Assembly (NCBI GenBank): GCA_014138725.1
Contig: JACJID010000006.1
Location: 556,001 to 620,000, forward strand
Direction of reading: 5' to 3'
Length of the DNA: 64,000 nt
From: Kutzneria viridogrisea
GTDB lineage: Bacteria; Actinomycetota; Actinomycetes; Mycobacteriales; Pseudonocardiaceae
The notes under the pieces are model-generated. The model ran no database searches and had not been told where the DNA came from. It was given only the letters and a program-made list of their open reading frames with translations. Of the stretch, positions 32,553 to 41,837 are shown piece after piece. The translations under genes were made by a program, and so were the position numbers. Every line of letters begins with the position of its first letter. The stretch's first letter is position 1.

Positions 32553-33086
32553 TCAGCGCATGACACCGCGCAGCCTGCTGAGCAGTTCAACGGTGTCCAA
32601 GCCGCACAGCTCGGCCATCTGCTCCAGTGCGGGCAGGTCGAGCTGCACCTCTGCGTTGCGGGCGCCAGTCGCACGCAGTCGGTCGCGCGCCCAGCGGCGC
32701 AGCGGGAGCAGGTCGGGCTGGGTGTCCTCGGCGACCCGGGCCAGGTCCAGGCGCACGTGCTCGCCGGGGGAGTCGGAGAAGATGCGACCGTGCACCTTGG
32801 CCAGCACGTCGTGCGGCAGCGCGTCCATGGCGAGGCAGATCTCGGCAAGCCGGACCACCGAGCACTGCCTGGTGCCCAGCTCGTAGGTCGCCAGGGTTTG
32901 CAGCGAGACCTCGGTCTGCAGCTTGCCCTGCAGCACCTTCCTGGTCCAGCCGCGTTGTTTGCGCAGCTTGCGGAGCTCGTCGCCGAGCACGCGCTGGTAT
33001 GTCATCGGGTCGATCCGCACACCGGTGAGAGCACGCAGCGCAGAGTTCATTACGCGGTTCGCGAGAACTTTTTCAGCGTGACTCAC
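32553..33086 (-). CDS. XRE-type helix-turn-helix protein
   Basis: About 177 residues. An HTH occupies residues ~35-85: DELRKLRKQRGWTRKVL, then LQTLATYELGTRQCSVVRLAEICLAMD (in two parts), which is cro/C1-like. The C-terminal 80 residues are helical with LPALEQMAELCGLDTVELLSRLRG. The start is not certain: GTG 33086 is the longest, with ATG 33050 an alternative. It resembles small DNA-binding proteins common in Streptomyces and relatives. No linked target was found; the GGGACTCG repeat array begins 80 nt upstream. Confidence 0.7.
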   Translation of the reverse strand: MSHAEKVLANRVMNSALRALTGVRIDPMTYQRVLGDELRKLRKQRGWTRKVLQGKLQTEVSLQTLATYELGTRQCSVVRLAEICLAMDALPHDVLAKVHGRIFSDSPGEHVRLDLARVAEDTQPDLLPLRRWARDRLRATGARNAEVQLDLPALEQMAELCGLDTVELLSRLRGVMR

Positions 33087-33134
33087 CCGAATGGGTGGAT
33101 ACTCGCTGGTCGGGAGGCATTTCCGTAGCCGTGC

Positions 33135-33180
33135 TCAGGTGCCTGCCATCAGCTTCTGGAGGGCGTCGAGGGCGCGGCTG
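33135..33180 (-). pseudogene. Duplicated 3' end of the sigma-factor gene
   Basis: These 46 bp match the end of the sigma gene at 33450-33495 at 42 positions. On the minus strand both encode [14 protein letters not shown] and a stop, and all four differences fall at third codon positions. Nothing of the gene body lies upstream; the repeat array begins at once. It is a remnant of a second copy or the edge of a duplication that spans the array. Confidence 0.7.
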
Positions 33181-33449
33181 ACCGGGAGTCGCGGTCGTGT
33201 GGGCGGGACTCGCGGTCCAGGGAGCGGGACTCGGGCGCGCCTGGCCGGGACTCGCGGGCTGGTGGCCGGGACTCGCGGTCCTGTGAGCGGGACTCGGGCG
33301 CGGCACAGCGGGACTCGCGGTCCAGGGAGCGGGACTCGCGGGGGTCAGGGCGGGACTCGGGTGCGGCTGGCCGGGACTCGCGGTCCTGTGGCCGGGACTC
33401 GTAGTCGTGTGGCCGGGACTCGCGTGTGCCAGGGCGGGACTCGCGGGGG
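33181..33449. repeat. GGGACTCG repeat array downstream of the sigma gene
   Basis: GCGGGACTCG recurs about a dozen times at 18-25 nt steps, interleaved with GGTCCTGTG, GGTCCAGG and similar linkers. It is bounded on both sides by copies of the sigma-gene 3' end. Apparent plus-strand frames (GTRGPGSGTRA-type periods) follow the repeat and are not taken as coding. It is the inverse of the core found after cysM. Confidence 0.85.
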
Positions 33450-34007
33450 TCAGGTGCCGGCCATGAGTTTTTGGAGGGCGTCGAGGGCGCGGCTGGCGGT
33501 GGATTTGACGGTGCCCTTGGAGATGCCGGTGGCCTCGGCGATCTCGGCTTCGGACAGGTCGCCGTAGTAGCGCAGGACCAGGACCTCGCGTTGGCGGGGT
33601 GGGAGCTTGGCCAGGGCGTTGACCACGGCCTGGTGTTCGGCGGTGAGCATGGCCAGGGACTCGGCCGACCGCGCGTTGGCGGTGTGCGGTGGGGTGTAGT
33701 CGCGGGCGGTCTTGCGGCGGCGCAGGACCGAGCGGCTGCCGTTGACCACGGCGGTGCGCAGGTAGCCGACCGCGGCGGCGGCGTCGCGCAGGGTGGACCA
33801 GTTGCGGTGCAGTCCGGTGAAGGCTTCCTGGACCACGTCCTCGGCGGTGGCGGGTTCGTCGACCAGCAGGATCGCCAACCGCACCAGTCGCATCCGGTGC
33901 GTGCGGTACAGGTCCTCCAGTGTCAGCGCCGGGGCCGGTGCTGGCTCGGGACCGTCCACCGCACGCAGGTGACCGAGGGTGCGCTCCACAGCGGGCTGGG
34001 CATCCAC
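33450..34007 (-). CDS. ECF sigma factor (SigE-like family)
   Basis: About 185 residues. The region 2-like part ([34 protein letters not shown]) covers residues 40-90; region 4 ([20 protein letters not shown], then [18 protein letters not shown]) covers 130-175. This matches SigE-family ECF factors without a linked anti-sigma gene. GTG 34007 is chosen since TACCGT (34019-34014) is 6 nt upstream, as in other leaderless genes here, and the extra residues of a longer frame look non-coding. It diverges from tatA. Confidence 0.87.
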   Translation of the reverse strand: MDAQPAVERTLGHLRAVDGPEPAPAPALTLEDLYRTHRMRLVRLAILLVDEPATAEDVVQEAFTGLHRNWSTLRDAAAAVGYLRTAVVNGSRSVLRRRKTARDYTPPHTANARSAESLAMLTAEHQAVVNALAKLPPRQREVLVLRYYGDLSEAEIAEATGISKGTVKSTASRALDALQKLMAGT

Positions 34008-34108
34008 GTGACGACGGTACCGCCGCCAGGTGGCCGGTGGGTGGCGTCCTGGTGTGGAGACCAACTGGGGGAGCACCGGTCCCCCGATCGTGGGTTAGGC
34101 TGGCTGGG

Positions 34109-34378
34109 ATGCCATTCAACGCTTTCGGTCCAACGCACCTGGTCATCCTGTTGCTGGTGGTCGTGGTGCTGTTCGGAGCCAGGAAGCTGCCCAGTGCCGC
34201 ACGCGGCATCGGGCAGTCCCTGCGGATCTTCAAGGCCGAGATGTCGGCGAAGGACGGCAAGGCCGAGGACAAGTCCTCGACCCCGCCGGCCCCGTCGCAG
34301 CTCACCGAGGGGACCCCGCAGGCCGCGGCTCCGCAGCCCCAGACGAACCCCCAGCACCAGGGCAATGTCCAGTCCTGA
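34109..34378 (+). CDS. tatA: Twin-arginine translocation protein TatA
   Basis: An 89-residue protein with a short N-terminal transmembrane helix ([14 protein letters not shown]), the FGARKLP hinge, an amphipathic helix to [10 protein letters not shown] and a Pro/Gln-rich tail. TatA subunits form the pore for folded Tat substrates. ATG 34109 is 7 nt after TAGGCT (34096-34101), a leaderless pattern. tatC is not adjacent. The ~40-residue tail is polar and probably disordered. Confidence 0.92.
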   Translation: MPFNAFGPTHLVILLLVVVVLFGARKLPSAARGIGQSLRIFKAEMSAKDGKAEDKSSTPPAPSQLTEGTPQAAAPQPQTNPQHQGNVQS

Positions 34379-34386
34379 GCCTGCGA

Positions 34387-35997
34387 TCAGTTCACGCAGG
34401 TGACGCCGTCCGCCGTGATCGGCGCGTCGGATGAGGTGGTCTGCTCGGTCCTCGCCATGCCTCCGTTGAGGCTCAGCGGCGCGGACCCGGTGAACCCCTG
34501 GGCCCCCGGACCCGTGTAGTCCGAGCCGAGGTACACCTCCACATGCCCCGCGGGCAGGCTCGGCTCCTGGGAGACCGTGATCCCACCGCCCAGCGCGTCG
34601 GCGACCTTCTGTGCCGCGTCCTTGCCAGCGGCGCTGCCGTAGGTCACCAGCGTGGACGTCCTGGCCGGGGTGTTGCCGGTGGCCCCCTGGCCGAAGCCCT
34701 TGGCCGTGAGCTGGTCCATGGTCCGCCCGGCCAGCCCCGCCGAGCCGGCCCCGTTGAGCACGTCCACGGTGATCGTCGCGTTGGGCGAGGAACTCGCGTT
34801 GGCCGCGTTGGAGGCCGGGTTGGTCAGCCCCTGCACGAACGCCGCCACCTGCGCCTGGTCCACCTGGACCGCGTCCCCGTCGTTGGGCGTCTGGTAGGAG
34901 ATGTTCTTGATCGGGATGGTGCTGAACTGGAGGTTGCCCCCGGTCAGCGTGCGCATCTGCTGGGCGAAGCCCAGGATGTTCCAGCCCTGATCGAGCACCA
35001 CGGACTTCTTGATCGAGTCGGCCAGCGCGGACAGCTTGGCCGGGTCGGTCAGCGTGCCCGCGGAGAGCACCTTCTTGGCCAGCCCCGCCATGAACACCTG
35101 CTGGCGCTTGATCCGGTCCAGGTCGCCCTGGGGCAGGCCGTGCCGCTGGCGCACGAAGGCCAGGGCGGCGGCGCCCGCCACCGACTGCTGGCCCGCGGCG
35201 AAGTGCGCCCCGGAGAAGCTGTCGTCCACGGGCGCCTTCAGGCACACGTCGACCCCGCCGATCGCCTGGGTGATCTCGTAGAAGCCGACCAGGTTGACCT
35301 GGGCGTAGTGGTCGATGGTGACCCCGGTGAGGTCCTGCACCGTGCGGATCGCGGTCTTGGCGCCCTCCTGGTTGGACTGCACCTCCAGCTGCGAGCCGGA
35401 CACGCCCTGCTGGCGCAGGCTCTTCATCGAGTCGTTCTTGCCGTAACTGAACGCCGAATTGATCTTGTGCGGGCCGTAGCCGCCCGCGATGTCCACGTAC
35501 GCGTCGCGCGGGATGGAGATCGCCGCCGCCTTGCCGCCGCCGTTCGGGATGTGGATCAGGATCATCGTGTCGGTGTTGGTGCCGCCGTCCTCGCTGCCGC
35601 CCGCGTGCAGCTGGTTGAGGATGTCCTGGGGCAGCGGGTTGCCCTGCGCGTCCAGGCGGCTGTCCATGCCGACCAGCAGGATGTCGGTGGACCCGTCGGC
35701 GGGCTGCTCGCTGCCCGCGCCGGGATCGATGACGTTCGCCGTGGTCAGCCCGTTGCTGAAGTTCTGCAACTGGGTCCAGCCGAACCAGGTGGCCCCCAGC
35801 ACGAGTACCGAGGCCGTGGCCAGGGCGATCTTGGCGCGGCGGGCGCCGGTGGCCCTGCGGTCGGCGGTGCGCTGGCTGCGCGCGGTGGCGTAGCGCGCGG
35901 GCTGCCAGTCCTCGGGCCGGGAGCGGTGGCCGCGGGGCTGCCTCGGCGGCGGCAGCATCGAGCCACGGCCACGGTCGTTCCACGGTCGATCGGTCAC
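34387..35997 (-). CDS. LytR-CpsA-Psr (LCP) cell-wall glycopolymer ligase
   Basis: About 536 residues: a cytosolic Arg/Pro-rich N-terminus, one transmembrane helix (IALATASVLVLGATW, about residue 60), an LCP domain with TDILLVGMDSR, GGTNTDTMILIHIP and ISIPRDAYVDI, and the conserved arginines in FVRQRHGL, GDLDRIKRQQ. A LytR_C domain follows from about 410 (ITVDVLNGAGSAGLAGR). LCP enzymes attach glycopolymers to peptidoglycan or arabinogalactan. GTG 35997 has GGGAGGA at 6 nt and is preferred to GTG 36003. It faces tatA tail to tail. Confidence 0.92.
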   Translation of the reverse strand: MTDRPWNDRGRGSMLPPPRQPRGHRSRPEDWQPARYATARSQRTADRRATGARRAKIALATASVLVLGATWFGWTQLQNFSNGLTTANVIDPGAGSEQPADGSTDILLVGMDSRLDAQGNPLPQDILNQLHAGGSEDGGTNTDTMILIHIPNGGGKAAAISIPRDAYVDIAGGYGPHKINSAFSYGKNDSMKSLRQQGVSGSQLEVQSNQEGAKTAIRTVQDLTGVTIDHYAQVNLVGFYEITQAIGGVDVCLKAPVDDSFSGAHFAAGQQSVAGAAALAFVRQRHGLPQGDLDRIKRQQVFMAGLAKKVLSAGTLTDPAKLSALADSIKKSVVLDQGWNILGFAQQMRTLTGGNLQFSTIPIKNISYQTPNDGDAVQVDQAQVAAFVQGLTNPASNAANASSSPNATITVDVLNGAGSAGLAGRTMDQLTAKGFGQGATGNTPARTSTLVTYGSAAGKDAAQKVADALGGGITVSQEPSLPAGHVEVYLGSDYTGPGAQGFTGSAPLSLNGGMARTEQTTSSDAPITADGVTCVN

Positions 35998-36176
35998 GCC
36001 CACTCCTCCCGGGCCGACGGCAGGGCTGTCCGACTACAGGACGTGTCTGCACCTGGTGAGGTTGCGAACGCCACCGCCGACCGGCGTCTGACCTGGTTCT
36101 ACCCCCGTGCCCGGTGATCGGCTACCGGGACCACACGGTTGTGTGCTCCGTGTTGGGTACGGCGTGTCGCGGCAGG

Positions 36177-37169
36177 TCAGTCCCAGTCCCAGCGCAGGCC
36201 GTAACAGCCCGCGGGGATGTCCACCAGGGCGATGTGCACGCTGCCGCCCGGTTCGATGCGCTGCTCGGAGTGCAGGTCCACACCCCTGGGCGTGCGGCTG
36301 AGCTGCTTGGCCTGCGGCTGCCAGACCGGGTAGCAGCGCGCGGGCAGGCCCTCCGCGTGGAACAGCACCTGCAACACGCACTCCCTGGTCGGTTGCCGGA
36401 AGCCCAGGGTCAGCTCACTGACCCGCACCTCGGGGTTGGTGCCCGCGATCTCGTACTCGGCGAGGTAGGTCTCACCGACCCGCAGCGGCCGGTGGAACAG
36501 CAGCTCGGCGGCGGTCATCTCCTCCTCGGCGTCGTGCACCACGCGGCCGACCCGGCAGTTCGCCCCCGCCGTGAACTGTGGCTGCCCGGCCTTGGGGTCG
36601 TCGCCGACGTTCATCACCAGCATCCGGTCCGCCCCGTCGGCGCGGGCCCGCAGCACCCGGCGGACCACCATGCGGTAACCGCGCCCGGCGGCGTCCAGGT
36701 GCAGGTCCTGGTGGTGGCTGATCGTCTCCAGCCGCTGGTTGGTGTCCGGGTCGATGGCGTCGGACACCACGCGCAGCGAGCGGTCGCTGTGCCCGAGCGC
36801 GGCGAACGGGACCGAGCCGGGCACGTGGTTGGCCCAGCGCCCGCGCGGACGGGTCGGCCCGAGCAGCGCGATCAGCGAGCCGCTGGGCAGCCCGAGGATC
36901 CGGTCCAGGCAGCGCACGGCCTCCAGGGAGCTGGCCCGCTCGGGTCGGCTGCGCCCGCGCTGCCAGTAGCTCAGGCTCGCGATGCTCACCTCGTGGCCGC
37001 TGGCCTGCAGCCTGCGCTGGATGGTTTCCAGGCTCAGCCCGCGCGCCGAGATGGCGGCCTGCAGCGCGATGTGGAACGGTCCCATGCGCAGCACGTCGTT
37101 GAGCTCGCCCGCGCCCTGCTCGTCCTCGTGGGCGTAGTCCACCGCGACTGCGTTGACAGTGCTTGCCAC
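36177..37169 (-). CDS. HTH-domain protein of unknown function
   Basis: About 330 residues. The N-terminus has an XRE-like HTH (LQAAISARGLSLETIQRRL, then SIASLSYWQRGRSRPE, about 35-80); the rest is rich in beta strands (LHLDAAGRGYRMVVRRVLRA, GETYLAEYEIAGT) and holds no recognised domain. This arrangement, HTH plus large C-terminal domain, is seen in actinobacterial proteins of unknown role. GTG 37169 has GGGGAGG upstream. A classical TTGTAT-N17-TATCCT promoter lies ahead of it, unlike most genes in the window. Confidence 0.65.
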   Translation of the reverse strand: MASTVNAVAVDYAHEDEQGAGELNDVLRMGPFHIALQAAISARGLSLETIQRRLQASGHEVSIASLSYWQRGRSRPERASSLEAVRCLDRILGLPSGSLIALLGPTRPRGRWANHVPGSVPFAALGHSDRSLRVVSDAIDPDTNQRLETISHHQDLHLDAAGRGYRMVVRRVLRARADGADRMLVMNVGDDPKAGQPQFTAGANCRVGRVVHDAEEEMTAAELLFHRPLRVGETYLAEYEIAGTNPEVRVSELTLGFRQPTRECVLQVLFHAEGLPARCYPVWQPQAKQLSRTPRGVDLHSEQRIEPGGSVHIALVDIPAGCYGLRWDWD

Positions 37170-37212
37170 TCGGGTTGCCTCCCCACCTCGGAAGAGTCCG
37201 AAGGTTGCGGAA

Positions 37213-37241
37213 AGGATAGGTCGGGACGCCAGGCGATACAA
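37213..37241 (-). promoter_or_regulatory. Housekeeping-type promoter TTGTAT-N17-TATCCT
   Basis: On the minus strand TTGTAT (37241-37236) and TATCCT (37218-37213) are separated by 17 nt. They lie about 45 nt before the HTH gene start, which has a proper ribosome site. It is the clearest sigma-70-type -35/-10 pair seen here. Confidence 0.7.
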
Positions 37242-37372
37242 CACTGCGTGAACGGTCCCGAATGGACAGAGTGGTGATTCCTGTCCCTTTTCAGAGTTTC
37301 CCTGCCCCGATCGGCTATTTTTGTCGGCAGCCAGTGATCGAAGCCACGTGTCCTTCACCCATAGGAGTGCAA

Positions 37373-39034
37373 GTGACCCTGCCCCGCACCGCTACCGCCA
37401 TCCTGGCGGCGGTCCCCCTGCTGGTGCTGGTGTCCGGGTCCCCGGCGCAGGCTCAGCCCAGGTTGCCGTTGATCGGCAGCGTCGTGCCTGGTCTGGAGCG
37501 TGCCGTGCGGACTGGAGCCGAGCAGGACTCGACAAGAGTCCAGCTCGCCGTCAGCCTCAGATTACGTGACGAGGCCGGTCTGGACCGCCTGCTGGCCGAC
37601 CAGGCCGCCGGGCGCGCGGGCTACCTGACCCCCGAGCAGTTCCGCGACCGCTTCGCGCCCGGCCAGGCCGAGGTCGACCGGGTCGCCAACTACCTGCGCG
37701 GCCAGGGCCTCACCGTGTCCGGACAGAGCGCGAACCGGTTGTCGCTGACCGTGTCGGCCACCGCGGGCCAGGTCCGCGACACCTTCGGCACCACCCTGTC
37801 CCGGTGGCAGGACTCCTTGCTGCACCGCGAGTTCATCGCGCCGGAGTCGGCCCCGCTGCTGCCCGTCGACCTGATCGGTCTGGTCAGCGACATCTCCGGA
37901 CTCGACCAGCACTACGTCGCCCAGCACCGCGACTCCGCCCCGGTCGCCGAGCCGCGCCAGGTCGGCAGCGGCCCCGCCGGTGGCTACACCCCGGCCGAGC
38001 TGCGGTCCGGCTACAACCTGAACACCGTGCTCGGCACCGACCAGGACGGGGCCGGTCAGTCGCTGGCCGTGCTCGCCTACGGCAGGTACGAGCAGGCCAA
38101 CATCGACACGTTCACCCGGAACTACGCGCTCAACGCCAGCACGCCCGTGCACAAGCCGATCAGCGGCGGCGGGGACGCGACCAGCACCGCGCAGGCCGAG
38201 ACCGAGCTGGACATCGAGGTCGCGCAGGCCATCGCGCCCAAGGCGGCGCTGACCGTCTACAGCGCGCCGAACACCGCCGCCGGTGAGATCGACATGTGGA
38301 ACGCCGTGGTCGCCGACAAGGTGCCGGTGGTGTCGCTGAGCTGGGGCCTGTGCGAGTACGACCGCAGCCCCGGCTCGATGGCCGCCGTGGACGCCGTGGC
38401 CAAGCAGGCCGCCGCCCAGGGCATGACGATCTTCGCCCCGTCCGGTGACGCCGGGGCCTACGACTGCGAGCGGGACGCCAACACCACGCACGCCGCCGAC
38501 CTGGCCGTGGACTTCCCCGGCTCCAGCCCGTACGTGACCAGCGTCGGCGGCACCCGGCTGACCCTGGACGCCAACGGTGCCCGCAGCGCCGAGACCGCGT
38601 GGAACCAGGGCGGCGGCTGGGCCGGTGGCGGCGGGGAGTCCACCGTGTTCGACCGGCCGAGCTGGCAGCCCGGCACCGGCAAGCGCCAGGTGCCCGACGT
38701 GTCGGCCACCGCCTCCGGCGGCCAGTACTCCGTGTACCGGCAGGGCAAGTGGGGCACCAGCGGCGGGACCAGCGCGTCCACCCCGCTGTGGGCCGGTCTG
38801 CTGACCCTGGTCAACCAGCGCGCCGCCGCCAGCGGCCAGCCCCCGGTCGGCACGCTGAACCCCAAGCTGTACGCGCTGGCCGGGCGTGGCCTGCACGACA
38901 TCACCGAGGGCGAGAACCGCCACTACCCGGCCGCCACCGGGTACGACATGGCCACCGGCTGGGGCAGCCCGGACGGACAGGCCCTCACCGACGCGCTCAT
39001 CAACCCGCTGAGCCGGTTGCTGCACGGCCGCTGA
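37373..39034 (+). CDS. Secreted S53 (sedolisin/kumamolisin-type) peptidase 1
   Basis: About 553 residues: signal peptide (LAAVPLLVLVSGSPAQAQ), activation propeptide to about residue 180 (RDRFAPGQAEVDRVANYL), catalytic domain thereafter. Catalytic Glu and Asp are four residues apart in AETELDIEVAQ; the nucleophile serine is in GTSGGTSASTPLWAG. A calcium-site-like HDITEG...GWGSPDG end is present. These acid peptidases mature themselves outside the cell. GTG 37373 has AGGAG 5 nt ahead. A paralogue begins at 62012. Confidence 0.92.
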   Translation: MTLPRTATAILAAVPLLVLVSGSPAQAQPRLPLIGSVVPGLERAVRTGAEQDSTRVQLAVSLRLRDEAGLDRLLADQAAGRAGYLTPEQFRDRFAPGQAEVDRVANYLRGQGLTVSGQSANRLSLTVSATAGQVRDTFGTTLSRWQDSLLHREFIAPESAPLLPVDLIGLVSDISGLDQHYVAQHRDSAPVAEPRQVGSGPAGGYTPAELRSGYNLNTVLGTDQDGAGQSLAVLAYGRYEQANIDTFTRNYALNASTPVHKPISGGGDATSTAQAETELDIEVAQAIAPKAALTVYSAPNTAAGEIDMWNAVVADKVPVVSLSWGLCEYDRSPGSMAAVDAVAKQAAAQGMTIFAPSGDAGAYDCERDANTTHAADLAVDFPGSSPYVTSVGGTRLTLDANGARSAETAWNQGGGWAGGGGESTVFDRPSWQPGTGKRQVPDVSATASGGQYSVYRQGKWGTSGGTSASTPLWAGLLTLVNQRAAASGQPPVGTLNPKLYALAGRGLHDITEGENRHYPAATGYDMATGWGSPDGQALTDALINPLSRLLHGR

Positions 39035-39053
39035 GCGCGCCACTGCCAGGCGG

Positions 39054-39200
39054 CCGGGGTTCGCGTTGCGTTGCCCGGCTGCCTGTTCCGTGGTTGGTCG
39101 CCTTGACCGATGGCTTTGGACGGCAGCCGGGGTTCGCGTTGTGTGGCTCGGCTGCCGGTTGCGCCGTTGGTCGCTTTCACCGAGGCTTTCGAGTGCGGTG
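39054..39200. repeat. Imperfect 73-bp tandem repeat
   Basis: Two units begin CCGGGGTTCGCGTT at 39054 and 39127 and share CCGGCTGCC, GTTGGTCGC and GAGGCTTT-like blocks. They lie between the convergent S53 and HNH genes. No coding or hairpin function is apparent. Confidence 0.65.
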
Positions 39201-39280
39201 AGGCAACCGGCTTCTGCTGCTGCCGGTCGCCTGTTCCGCATGATCCGTTGTGTAGCCGTACCGCCGCTTCCCTCTCTCTG

Positions 39281-40270
39281 TTACGGGGGCTCCGGTTCCG
39301 TGATCGGTCTCGGCCGTGTCGTGTAGACGAACCCGAGTGGTGTGGTCCAATGCCGGACCCCGTCCATCTCCCGCGTGAACCGGTAGAGCCCGATCGTCTT
39401 CAGGTAGTGGTGCATTCTGCACAACGGTCCGAGATTGCACGCGTCTGTTCCGCCGCCTGAGGCGAATCCTCTCGCGTGGTCGATCTCGCACTGCATTGCG
39501 GGCCGCGTGCACCCCGGAACCTGGCACACCCGATCCCATTCACCCTGTGCTGCGATCTCGCGAGCGGTAGCAGCGTCCACTGGCCCGACTCCGGGAATGT
39601 AGCCGGGTTCCTCGGTCAATCCGAGCAGGGTCTTCGCGGATACCGTGACATCGGTGCGAACGGTCACCGGGCGCCCCTTGCCGAGTGCGCGGTCCACGAA
39701 CACGTCGACCTGCTTCTCACCCCAGGTACGCCCGTCCTCCGCAAGTGTTTCCGCATCGGCGTCGACCTGGTCGAAGATCGCCCGTGCGGGCACGACGTCC
39801 AGGTGGGCGGTCAGCAGGGCCATGCCATCGGGCATGGACTGGTAGCTGACCGCTGAGGAGCGCTCGATCGCCCGGACATGCCGACGTTCCGCGCCCGACG
39901 GGTCGACCAGGCAGATCAGCCGATCGGTCTCGGCCCTGAGCTCCTTGGAGTTCAACTCGGCCGCGCCTGCCAGCCCCGCGCCCACGGTCTGGGCTTGCGT
40001 CGTGTCCAGGTTCTGGGTCCATTTCCGCACCACCTCGAACCGGTCCAGATCCAGCAGTCCGGCCCGCATCAACTCGCCCAGAACTGGGAGTCGCGCCAGT
40101 GCGGCCGACTGCTCGAGCTTCAACCGCGCCATTCCCGGCGGAATGCGCGACAACAACGCCAGCTCGCGGGGATCGTCCAACTCGGCAATCGGCCGGAGCT
40201 GCTGGTGATCGGCAGAACGCTTGACGGCCTCCGCCGCCAAGATTGCCCGCGCGATCTCCACCTTTCCCAT
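39281..40270 (-). CDS. HNH endonuclease, DUF222-type
   Basis: About 329 residues: an N-terminal DUF222-like helical domain and a C-terminal HNH motif CQVPGCTRPAMQCEIDHARG followed by GGGTDACNLGPLCRMHH, with zinc-like cysteines. This large actinobacterial family is often considered mobile or repeat-associated; the function is not settled. ATG 40270 lies 7 nt after TAAAAT (40283-40278), supporting a leaderless start; GTG 40300 is the longer alternative. No intein or IS is beside it. Confidence 0.88.
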   Translation of the reverse strand: MGKVEIARAILAAEAVKRSADHQQLRPIAELDDPRELALLSRIPPGMARLKLEQSAALARLPVLGELMRAGLLDLDRFEVVRKWTQNLDTTQAQTVGAGLAGAAELNSKELRAETDRLICLVDPSGAERRHVRAIERSSAVSYQSMPDGMALLTAHLDVVPARAIFDQVDADAETLAEDGRTWGEKQVDVFVDRALGKGRPVTVRTDVTVSAKTLLGLTEEPGYIPGVGPVDAATAREIAAQGEWDRVCQVPGCTRPAMQCEIDHARGFASGGGTDACNLGPLCRMHHYLKTIGLYRFTREMDGVRHWTTPLGFVYTTRPRPITEPEPP

Positions 40271-40394
40271 GCCATTGATTTTACTCCGAATGGCCGACAC
40301 GGGGGAGTGAAAAATGCGGTTCGTTGGACACGGAGGGTGGCAATATTGGCGCGGGTCTCCCAGGGGAGAAATCAGGCAACTACCCCGACGGACC

Positions 40395-41114
40395 CTAAGC
40401 CCCGACCACCAAGATGTCCGGCCCGTTCTCGCGGGCGAACTCGAACCGTGCGATGTCCGACCGCTGCACCGCGGTGCTGCCGTCGAAGTGCAGCGGATCC
40501 GGCGAACCGGGAACCCCGTAGCCCGTGGAGTCGACGGTCCAGGAGCCGACCGGGTACTTCGTGCCCTTGTGGTCCACGGCGTACAGCACGCAGTTCAGCG
40601 GACCCCGCACCCCGGACAGGTCCACCGCGACCTTGGTGCCCCACTTGGCCGCGGTCAGCGACAGCTTGGCGGACACGTTGTTCGCCGGGTTGCTGGCGGC
40701 GACCACCTCGGCGCCGGACCCACCGAACCCACCGTTGAACCCGATCACGGCGATCGGGCCGCCGATGATCAGCACGGCGGCGGCAGCGGCGGCGAGCACC
40801 CCGAGGCGCTTGCGGCGGCGGCGCGCGGAGGCGATGTCGGTGAGCACACCGCGCAGCACCTTGTCCTGCGGCGGCGGCACGGCCTCCAGTTGGCGGGGCG
40901 GCGCGGGCGCGGGCGGCGGCTGCACGAGCAGATCGGCGAGCAGCCCGCTGTCCCGGACCTGGTCGAGCAGCGCGGGCATGCCGGACAGCTCGTCGAGTTC
41001 GGCCTGGCAGCGGGCACACCCGGCGAGGTGGCGCTCGAAGGCGGACTGCTCCGGCTCGTCCAGCGCACCGAGCACGTACGCGGCCACGTCCACGTGGTCG
41101 GCCGGCGAGCTCAT
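40395..41114 (-). CDS. Zinc-finger anti-sigma factor (ZAS type)
   Basis: A 239-residue membrane protein. The cytosolic ZAS domain has FERHLAGCARCQAEL (HxxxCxxC, about residue 28-36), followed by a Pro-rich linker, one transmembrane helix (LGVLAAAAAAVLIIGGP, about 108) and an extracytoplasmic anti-sigma-K-like domain. It starts inside the end of the sigma gene (ATGA overlap), so it is co-translated and most likely holds that sigma factor inactive until an envelope signal. Confidence 0.9.
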   Translation of the reverse strand: MSSPADHVDVAAYVLGALDEPEQSAFERHLAGCARCQAELDELSGMPALLDQVRDSGLLADLLVQPPPAPAPPRQLEAVPPPQDKVLRGVLTDIASARRRRKRLGVLAAAAAAVLIIGGPIAVIGFNGGFGGSGAEVVAASNPANNVSAKLSLTAAKWGTKVAVDLSGVRGPLNCVLYAVDHKGTKYPVGSWTVDSTGYGVPGSPDPLHFDGSTAVQRSDIARFEFARENGPDILVVGA

Positions 41115-41680
41115 GTGGTCATCCCCCGCTCCTGCAACGCCCTGCGCAGTGCCCGCAGCGCGTAGTACACCCTGCTCTTCACGGTGCCGGGCGGCACGCC
41201 GAGCACCTGCGCGGCCTCGGTGACCGACCGGTCCTTGAGGTACGTCTGCAGGATAGCCTCGCGGTGTTCGGGGGAGAGGCTGCGCAGTGCCTCGGCGACG
41301 ACCATCGCGGACAGCGCGCGGTCGGTGCCGTCGGGCACGGAGACCAGTTCCAGCGGCCCCGGCTCCACCTCGGTGGGCCGCGCACCCCGGCTGCGCCTGC
41401 CGTCGATCACGATGCGCCGCGCCACGGTGAACAGCCACGCGCGCAGCAGCCCGGGCGCGTCGTCCAGCTTGTCGGCGTTGCGCCAGGCGCGGAACAGCGT
41501 CTCCTGCACCACGTCCTCGGCCCACTGCTGGTCGCCGCCGGTCAACCGCAGCACGTGCCCGAACAGCGCACCGCGGTGTTCCTGGTACAGCGCCTTGACC
41601 AGCGCGGAATCACCGCTCACCGGGTTCGTCGCCGGCGAGCGGTCGCGTCTGGTGATCCGGTACCGCACCACGGAGCACAT
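41111..41680 (-). CDS. ECF sigma factor partnered with the ZAS anti-sigma
   Basis: A 189-residue ECF factor, SigK/SigL-like. Region 2: LYQEHRGALFGHVLRLTG, WAEDVVQETLFRAWRN. Region 4: LRSLSPEHREAILQTYLKDR, VTEAAQVLGVPPGTVKSRVYYALR. The anti-sigma gene overlaps its stop. Upstream, GAAC followed by CGTA about 15 nt later may be an ECF-type autoregulated promoter; the divergent lipoprotein operon also has a CGTA-containing region, so both could be in the regulon. That is inference. Confidence 0.92.
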   Translation of the reverse strand: MCSVVRYRITRRDRSPATNPVSGDSALVKALYQEHRGALFGHVLRLTGGDQQWAEDVVQETLFRAWRNADKLDDAPGLLRAWLFTVARRIVIDGRRSRGARPTEVEPGPLELVSVPDGTDRALSAMVVAEALRSLSPEHREAILQTYLKDRSVTEAAQVLGVPPGTVKSRVYYALRALRRALQERGMTT

Positions 41681-41837
41681 CCTGGCCCCACGATGGAGTT
41701 TACGGAAGGGTACGCAGGGTAATAAAACCGTTCGGTCAACTGTGAATCGTCATCAGGTCGGTCCGGGTTGAGCCGTTTCCGGTCGCGCTCCGTACTCCTA
41801 GGCGACGTTGTCCGCACAGGGAAGGACCGACCAGGAG

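Noticed and set aside
33091-33567. Plus-strand frame with GTRGPGSGTR-type repeats
   Set aside because: It follows the repeat array and then runs antisense into the sigma gene; judged non-coding.
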